NCBI GenBank assembly: GCA_949825045.1
Contig: OX463815.1
Location: 16,299,231 to 16,363,230 of the forward strand
DNA length: 64,000 nt
Reading direction: 5' to 3'
Source: Argyresthia goedartella
Lineage: Eukaryota > Arthropoda > Insecta > Lepidoptera > Argyresthiidae
The notes beneath the pieces were generated by a model. It searched no databases. It saw nothing but the letters and a program-made list of their open reading frames with translations, and was not told the origin of the DNA. Shown here one piece after another: positions 58,395-64,000 of this stretch (positions are counted from its first letter, which is position 1; each line of letters begins with the position of its first letter). The position numbers and the translations under genes are program-made.

Positions 58395-58690
58395 GGTGCT
58401 GAAGACGAAGGAGTTTCTTGGGTGATGCTAAGTCTATGGTTTAACCATGGTGTATTGTAACCTAACAAAGGACAATGGAGCGCGCTATGCTCGGAATCTG
58501 GTGTGGATATGCGGACCACAAGATGAACGTGGCGACGGGTGGTGGGACACTCCAATCGGCTAGGAAGGACGACGGCAGATGGACCAAGGCGGTGACGGGC
58601 CAAGGGACGCGCGTAGACCAAGAGGCAGACCGCCCGCCCGCCCCATGCTCGGATGAGATCTCTCAAACCGCCCCGGGCGCCTAGGGTTCC
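58395..58690 (+). pseudogene. RTE-type LINE C-terminal fragment
   Basis: With one or two frame changes the sequence reads NGARYARNLVWICGPQDERG, DGRWTKAVTGQG and RRPRGRPPARPMLG, then DEI. This resembles the R-W-x-x-R/K-V-x-x-W...GRPPxRWxDD end of RTE-family polymerases. It is a remnant of about 100 codons. Confidence 0.6.
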
Positions 58691-58984
58691 AAACAAATCT
58701 TCTTTTTTTTGCGAATGAACTACAAAGGGCAAGTAACTATTTGGCATACTTGTCGCAAAATCATGATTTTTGCGGCCGTTCGCAGTTCAAAATTGACGTG
58801 TACCCACTAACGTATAAAGAATGTTCAACGGCCAAGTCACACAACATTAACTATAATAATAAATAAATCGCAGTATGGAACATTATATATACTTACATAT
58901 AAGATAAAAAACATTTATTAAAAACCGCAAAGATAACTTTGTCATTCATACGAACACTATGAAAAACAAAGTTACAACACAGAC

Positions 58985-59060
58985 ATCCAGTCACATAATT
59001 ACTTGCCACAACGGAACCCTTCAGGGGCGAGTCCGACTCGCATTTGGCCACTTTTTTATT
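58985..59060 (-). repeat. lepidopteran dispersed repeat, end fragment
   Basis: CGGAACCCTTCAGGGGCGAG, TCCGACTCGCATTTGGCCAC matches the head of the GGGTTCCG-type repeats in reverse. Confidence 0.5.
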
Positions 59061-59398
59061 TTAGTTACAAATTGCATACTTTTTATAATTATTTATTAGC
59101 TTTCAATATCATTCATTTTGATACCCACTTGATAAGATTAGAGGATTTTTTTTTCTTTGTCACTCAATATAGCATACAGAATCTGCTATAATGTTCTTAT
59201 GATGACGTCATATTTATACAATCCTATGACACTTGGGAATACTTGGGATACGTCTAAATCGGTTTAGTAAAAATCGTGGATGTTAAAGAATTTCTACTCT
59301 ACGGTACTCCAGGATTTAGTGACTAATTGGTGACTGAGAAATATGCCAGCCAGATAATTAGTGACTCAACGGTTGCAAAGTTATTAGCATTTATATCT

Positions 59399-59430
59399 GG
59401 CCGAGGGCTCTGATATCAGAACCCTCGGCC
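59399..59430. repeat. 32 bp palindrome, one mismatch
   Basis: GGCCGAGGGCTCTGAT is followed directly by ATCAGAACCCTCGGCC; they pair at 15 of 16 positions around a GATATC centre. Confidence 0.88.
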
Positions 59431-59484
59431 AACCTGAATCTTCAAAAGTACAGACCCTAGAGACACAGTAAATGAATAAAGATT

Positions 59485-60215
59485 TAGTGACGATTTAGTG
59501 ACTTAGAACCACTGCTTTTCTTTTACTCCTAGTGTCACCGTTTAGATGCAAAATGAATTTTAGTTTCAGGAATATCAGATCCCTTGGCCAGTGTGATTTC
59601 CATAAATAAAGACCTGATGGAGAGAACGAGAGTGAGAACATTTAGTAACTGCAGTGAAACGAAGTTTCGTTGCTCTCCCTGAATTAGTGACAGCCCCATT
59701 AGAGAATAAACGTGGAAAAGTTCGATTATAACCTCCAAATATTTGAGTTTGATTTCTCTACAACGAAGAAGCCTAGAGCTACCGTTAATCAAAAAAGATT
59801 TAGTGACTGAGAACTACTACTTTTCTTTTACTCCTAGTGTCACCGTTTAGAAGCAAAATGAATTTTAGTTCCAGGTGTATCAGTTCCATTGGCCAGTGTG
59901 ATTTCCATAAATAAGGGCCTGAGAGAGAGAAAGAGAGTGAGAACATTTAGTGACTGCACTGAAACGAAGTTTCGTTGCTCTCTTTGAATTAGTGACAGCC
60001 CCATTAGAGAATAAACGTGGAAAAGTTCGATTATAATATAACCTCCAAATATTCGGGTTAATCGATTTCTCCATAACGAAAAAGCCTAGAACGACCGAGA
60101 GAGGGGGAACATTTAGTGACTATAATGAAAGGGAGTTACATTGCTATCTTTGAATTAGTGCCAGCCCCGTTAAAGGATAAATTGAAAATTTAAGATATAA
60201 CCTCAGAATGTACTA
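59485..60215 (+). repeat. tandem repeat, unit about 305 bp, 2.4 copies
   Basis: GATTTAGTGACT.AGAAC, CTTTTACTCCTAGTGTCACC, GGCCAGTGTGATTTCCATAA, ACATTTAGTGACTGCA and GAAACGAAGTTTCGTTGCTC then GACAGCCCCATTAGAGAATA occur in order from 59492 and from 59797. A partial third unit (from ACATTTAGTGACTATAATG, 60108) is more diverged. The minus-strand frames at 59535 and 59880 repeat with the unit and are not likely coding. Confidence 0.85.
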
Positions 60216-60544
60216 CGGCGGTGGCGGTTGGCGAATGAAATAGGGTGACCATATGTTCCAAGGAAACAAGTACAACGCGACAACTAAGTTAACTTGGTAC
60301 CCGCGAGGAATTTGATTTCCCCTCACCTCTTCGCTCGCTCTCGCCCACGACGCGTCAGTAGGACAGTGACGGACGCTATGACGTGAGGTACCAAGTTAAC
60401 TTTCTCAGACTGTCTAAGTTCAGGGGAATCACTCTGCCAAATCTTATCCCTTAATCATCAAACGCCATATCATAACCAATGTATGTGATTGTACATAAAT
60501 GTTTACGTAACCTAGGTTTTTGTATATTGCACTTCTAATCAAGC

Positions 60545-60735
60545 CAGCACAGCATAAAAATAAAGTGCGGATCGCTCACGAAAAGTTCCACAGTACAATA
60601 AAATCTAGTGTAGTTAATTATGTGTTGCTGTACCGGCAACAGAATACAAATTCTGTGAAAATTTCAACTCTACGGTTCATGAGATACAGCCCGGTGACAT
60701 TCAGACAGACAGCGGAGAGGCTTAGTTTTAGGCTA
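60545..60735 (+). repeat. lepidopteran dispersed repeat (GGGTTCCG type), partial
   Basis: GTGCGGATCGCTCACGAAAAGTTCC, AATTCTGTGAAAATTTCAACTC, GGTTCATGAGATACAGCCCG and GACAGCGGAGAGGCTTAG, nested inside the 2.4 kb inverted-repeat element. Confidence 0.6.
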
Positions 60736-60943
60736 AGCGCGCACTACGATTATTAAAAGCGCGATTTTTTTGTAGCAGAAATATAACGTAAGTAAAAAAA
60801 GCTGCGATTAAAAAATTGAGAATTGTCACAACATTCGAGTCGATTGTCGCAAAACTAAAATCGCAAACTCCGGTGCAGTCGGCATTTCGCTCTCCAAGTG
60901 AATGCGCGCGAAATTGGTAGGTACATAAACATGTTGGCACCGG

Positions 60944-61120
60944 TTTCGCCCGACTCTCAAGATTGAGACGCTAGATGTGGACCATTTAATAATAGAAATA
61001 CAAGGAAGACCAGCTTTGTGGGATAAACACTCCACATCCTACAGAGAGAGCCTTTTGAAGACACGATTATGGGAGGAAGTTTGTCAAAAGGTTATACTCA
61101 TGGACTCACTAACGAAAAAA
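60944..61120 (+). pseudogene. MADF-domain fragment
   Basis: The + frame reads LKIETLDVDHLIIEI, QGRPALWDKHSTSYRESLLK, then TRLWEEVCQKVILMDSL. This is the N-terminal part of a MADF domain: the L-I-x-x-I...RP-x-LWD-x-x-x-x-x-YR...W-x-x-V pattern of Myb/SANT-like DNA-binding proteins (Adf-1 type). It has no clear start and is followed by AAG-GTAATA, which could be a splice donor. MADF proteins occur both as host regulators and as the accessory protein of PIF/Harbinger transposons. Its position inside an inverted-repeat element favours a transposon origin, by inference. Confidence 0.6.
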
Positions 61121-61269
61121 ATAAAAATAAAGGTAATATAAAGATAAAAACATTTATTTAGTAGTTAGCTAGTTGTATTAATCATCATCATCATTGATTC
61201 ATCATCAACCCTCAAAGAATACCGGGAAGGTTAGGCCTTACTCCAACACGGGGGCCACCAAGTCCGAGT

Positions 61270-61390
61270 TGATGGTAGGGGGCCGTACATAAATTACGTC
61301 ATTTGAATTGGGGGGGGGAGTCTAGTCTGCGTACGATGGGGGGGGTGTACCAAAATTGACGTCATTCTTGTAAATACCAATTACTCCTTA
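61270..61390. repeat. poly-G repeat with CRE-like half sites
   Basis: GGGCCGTACATAAATTACGTC, ATTTGAATTGGGGGGGGG, TACGATGGGGGGGGTGTACC and AAATTGACGTCATTCTTG form a short imperfect repeat that is common in insect genomes. Confidence 0.45.
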
Positions 61391-62929
61391 TAGTACACAT
61401 AGAACAAGAAGAAGTCGGAGACGGTTCGGGGACGTTACCCGTGATCCAGGATTTACAGAAATGGGTGGAATCTCCATGGGAGCAATTCAAAGAAAAATAA
61501 ATTTGATTAGGTACCTATGTTAATAAAAATTGCCGAAAAGTACAAATTAATAAAAATTAACGAAAAACAAAGATTATATCAAATTTTATGTATGACTGTT
61601 GACTGTTTTAATGTTAAACCTATTTTTTTTTTAAAATTCGCAATTAATTGAATTGAAAAACAAGAAAAAAATATTGACGACGACGTTAGTTTCGCTGGAA
61701 TGGTGGTTCCAATCCTACGTAAATTAAACGTCGAACAGAAATTGTATGCAAAAATGGAATGGAAAAATTTATGCAATGCACAGCTCACTTATATTATATA
61801 AATCACTCGCTCTTGTCAGCGGAGCCGGCCACGCCGAAGATTATACAATACATATACCTATATACAAAACAAACGTCTCAGCTCTGTGTTCCGTCCCGCA
61901 AACAAACGTTCTACACAAAAACCAACCTTGTTACGTAGGTATGAAGTATCGAAAATGCATCTATTGCAAGCACGTTCATTCCATTGCACGCCATCTATGT
62001 CGTAAAGGGTGAACCTTTGATTGACACTTGTAGTAGAGTAGAAGCGTTCAGGTTGGGTAGAGTAAACTACTCTCTTAGGAATAATAATGTAATTAATGAC
62101 ACAAATGTTCATTTCCTATTGCGGTCGAGAGGCCGGAGTAAAATAAAACTATAGTGGCGGGCCAAGTTAACGTAGTTAAACGTTTTTTACAGTTTTTTTT
62201 GATATTACATCTGATTCTCATATTAACATGTTTATTTTTTAAGTAAATAGTGTTATTGGGTTACCTTTCTAAAATATCGAAAAAATCAACAGAGGTTTAG
62301 AACTGTATTACCATGGCAAAATCGCGATGCTTCAAAACAACCTGCTATTTTGAGAAGGAATGTGAGATTTTGGGTCACACACACATGGATTTTGGGCTAC
62401 TCAGAACAAACTTTACCTTGGTAAAGGTACCCTCAAATAATATTTTTTTTTTAGGTACTGCCTACAAAGGGAACTTCAATCTCATGACGTCATGGCGTCC
62501 TTCACTGTCCTACTGACGCGTAGCGAGCGAGAGAGGAGGGGAAATCGCATTCCTTGCGGGTGCCAAGTTAACTTTGTTATTGCGTTGTACTTGTTTCGTT
62601 GGAATATATGGTCACCCTATTTCATTCCCCAACTAGAGATCGAGTCGTACTAGGTAAATTTCGTACCTAGTCCACCTGTTCCTAGTCCGCAAAAATACTC
62701 GACTCAAATACCTGTTCTTGGAGTTTCGCCTAGTAACTATCATAGTATGAGGGCGGGCGTAGTCGCACCAACCCCGTAAAGTCACGTTCTTGCAGATTAA
62801 GGCATTACCAGAGGAAACGGAACTAGTTAGCTCCACTGCGAGTGTGTTCGCCCAACGCTTGACTATATTCGAAGATCTAATTAGTCTTAAAATTATGATA
62901 TGAAACATATCGTCATACCTTTTCCCATA

Positions 62930-63040
62930 CAGCTTGGCAGAGGCACAGTTGTGCTCACGATTAGCCAGTTATTCAATACTCCGCTTTGTGTGATAGGGGG
63001 CTACCCCATCGCCGCAGCTATTGAAATGAAGGTAAATTAT
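62930..63040 (+). repeat. dispersed repeat shared with 21.43-21.57 kb
   Basis: TTGGCAGAGGCACAGTTGTG, TTAGCCAGTTATTCAATACTC and GGGGGCTACCCCATCGCCG. Confidence 0.6.
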
Positions 63041-63044
63041 TCCT

Positions 63045-64000
63045 AAATAGATAAATTTTAAACATCATATTCAAAAAATACTTATTATGCGACTGTAAAT
63101 CAAATTAAAACGAAACCATGCCTAAAAAACAAATTAAAATCCAAACCGCAATGCTTTGTAAAATGTACTATGACAAAATAAAACCGGAAGTAAGTTTGTC
63201 AAACGACAAAGGCTCCGGTATAAGAATGATCGCGCTGTTATACCCCTACACTGCAAGCCACTGTGCTGCGCTATCATCCACAACTCCTTAGTCAGCATCC
63301 CTATTTCCAGCCCTCATTTACAGCTCCTGATCTTCAGGAGTCTCATTCTGATCTCTGTCGTGACCAGTCCTATTTCTAGTTCTTGTCAATCTCTGTATCC
63401 CGTTTTTCTGATTTAAATAAACATTTCTTTGTAACTTGAAAAGTCATTTTTTTAAAGGGCTTAGCGATTTGCGTGCGTGAATAATATTTCACCTCGAGCG
63501 CCACAGAGCATGACTCGTGCACAAACAACATGTCGCACTGACTATGTACGCTGCTTACTGACAATATATGATTATTCCCTGTGTAAAGAACGTATAGTAT
63601 TTTATATGCGATATGCGACCTCAGGTCAAAGTCCGAGATTAGCTAGACGGCCACTGTACCTATTTAACATTAAGTACATAAGAATTAACCTTGTCAAGTG
63701 CTAACTTTCTATGTACCTACATAGCTGCCAAATATACAATTTGTCCACATGGGTGTTCTCCGGAGTGAAATCATTGAGTCAGATATTTCAGCACTCATCT
63801 TGGAAATACGTATTTTTTACAGAAATAACTATCGTAATCCCAAAGTTGACAGACGTGCAAAATAGCTCAATTGAAAAATGAAACGCCAAAATGTCTAAAA
63901 ACTTTCACACTTACTAAGATGTCGTACGTGTGAAAGAGATGGGGAATGTCGTTATTCATTATAAGTAAGTGATAAGATAATAAGAGCTCCGTGGTCTAAT
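63045..64000. other. intergenic sequence, no gene recognised
   Basis: The pyrimidine-rich block 63240-63420 with GATTTAAATAAACATTTC could be part of an LTR, but no terminal TG/CA pair, primer site or second copy is seen. Nothing else could be supported. Confidence 0.3.

Larger units (their letters stand above)
60227..62633. mobile_element. 2.4 kb element with ~150 bp terminal inverted repeats
   Basis: The left end (60227-60386) starts GTTGGCGAATGAAATAGGGT; the right end (62482-62633) in reverse complement starts GTTGGGGAATGAAATAGGGT. Both continue through GACCATAT, AAACAAGTACAACGC, AAGTTAACTTGG, ATTTCCCCTC, CGCGTCAGTAGGACAGTGA and ATGACGT. The arms are diverged and differ by small indels. 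Inside are a dispersed repeat (60545-60735), a MADF-domain fragment (60944-61120) and a GTACATAAATTACGTCATTT patch (61285). No transposase was recognised. Confidence 0.75.

Noticed and set aside
63240..63440. Solo LTR
   Set aside because: It has an AATAAA-like signal and pyrimidine tracts, but no convincing TG...CA ends, target duplication or second copy in the window.
1..64000. CRISPR arrays or phage-like clusters
   Set aside because: No regularly spaced short direct repeats; repeats present are transposon-derived or simple tandem duplications.

Overview
This 64 kb window looks like part of the nuclear genome of a moth or butterfly (Lepidoptera). It is AT-rich, dense in transposable elements, and carries tRNA-headed SINEs, GGGTTCCGTACC-type repeats and RTE tails of the kinds familiar in lepidopteran genomes. 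One host gene runs through most of it on the + strand: the 3' part of dunce (dnc), the insect cAMP-specific phosphodiesterase of the PDE4 family. Six coding exons can be placed by matching splice sites and codon phases: 4538-4602, 22871-22983, 46502-46595, 52180-52301, 52399-53535 and 53893-53955. They encode the linker after UCR1, all of UCR2, the second linker, the whole HD-type catalytic domain and a short acidic C-terminus ending in TGA. UCR1 and the long-form first exons must lie upstream of base 1. The introns are 18.3, 23.5, 5.6, 0.1 and 0.36 kb.

The most interesting host signals lie in the 23.5 kb intron inside UCR2. At 35.4-35.7 kb a GC-box island with CRE-like sites precedes a seven-codon ATG exon with a consensus splice donor. 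At 46.05-46.5 kb a CpG-rich stretch runs in an open, ATG-containing frame straight into the second UCR2 exon. Both would join at the same boundary used by mammalian super-short PDE4 forms, giving enzymes with half of UCR2. They are predictions without transcript support.

Layout: 0-4.5 kb is intron with a SINE, a 470 bp MITE and a fold-back element. 4.6-22.9 kb is intron with SINEs, tandem duplications, RTE tails, a decayed LINE (12.9-15.5 kb) and its inverted 5'-truncated relative (19.1-20.1 kb), plus another LINE fragment. 23-46.5 kb is intron with a frameshifted DD37D maT/mariner element (23.9-25.2 kb), a 0.5 kb TIR element, a LINE split by a SINE (28.4-31.4 kb), a pogo-like MITE, the 35.5 kb promoter candidate, and a nearly intact non-LTR element (38.7-41.9 kb) with one nonsense codon. 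46.6-52.2 kb is intron with local tandem duplications and fold-back repeats. 54-64 kb is the dnc 3' UTR followed by intergenic repeats: a MITE, an RTE fragment, a roughly 305 bp tandem repeat, and a 2.4 kb element with about 150 bp inverted termini enclosing a MADF-domain fragment.

Most small reading frames in the window look like chance frames or element fragments. No rRNA, functional tRNA, CRISPR array or second host gene was recognised.
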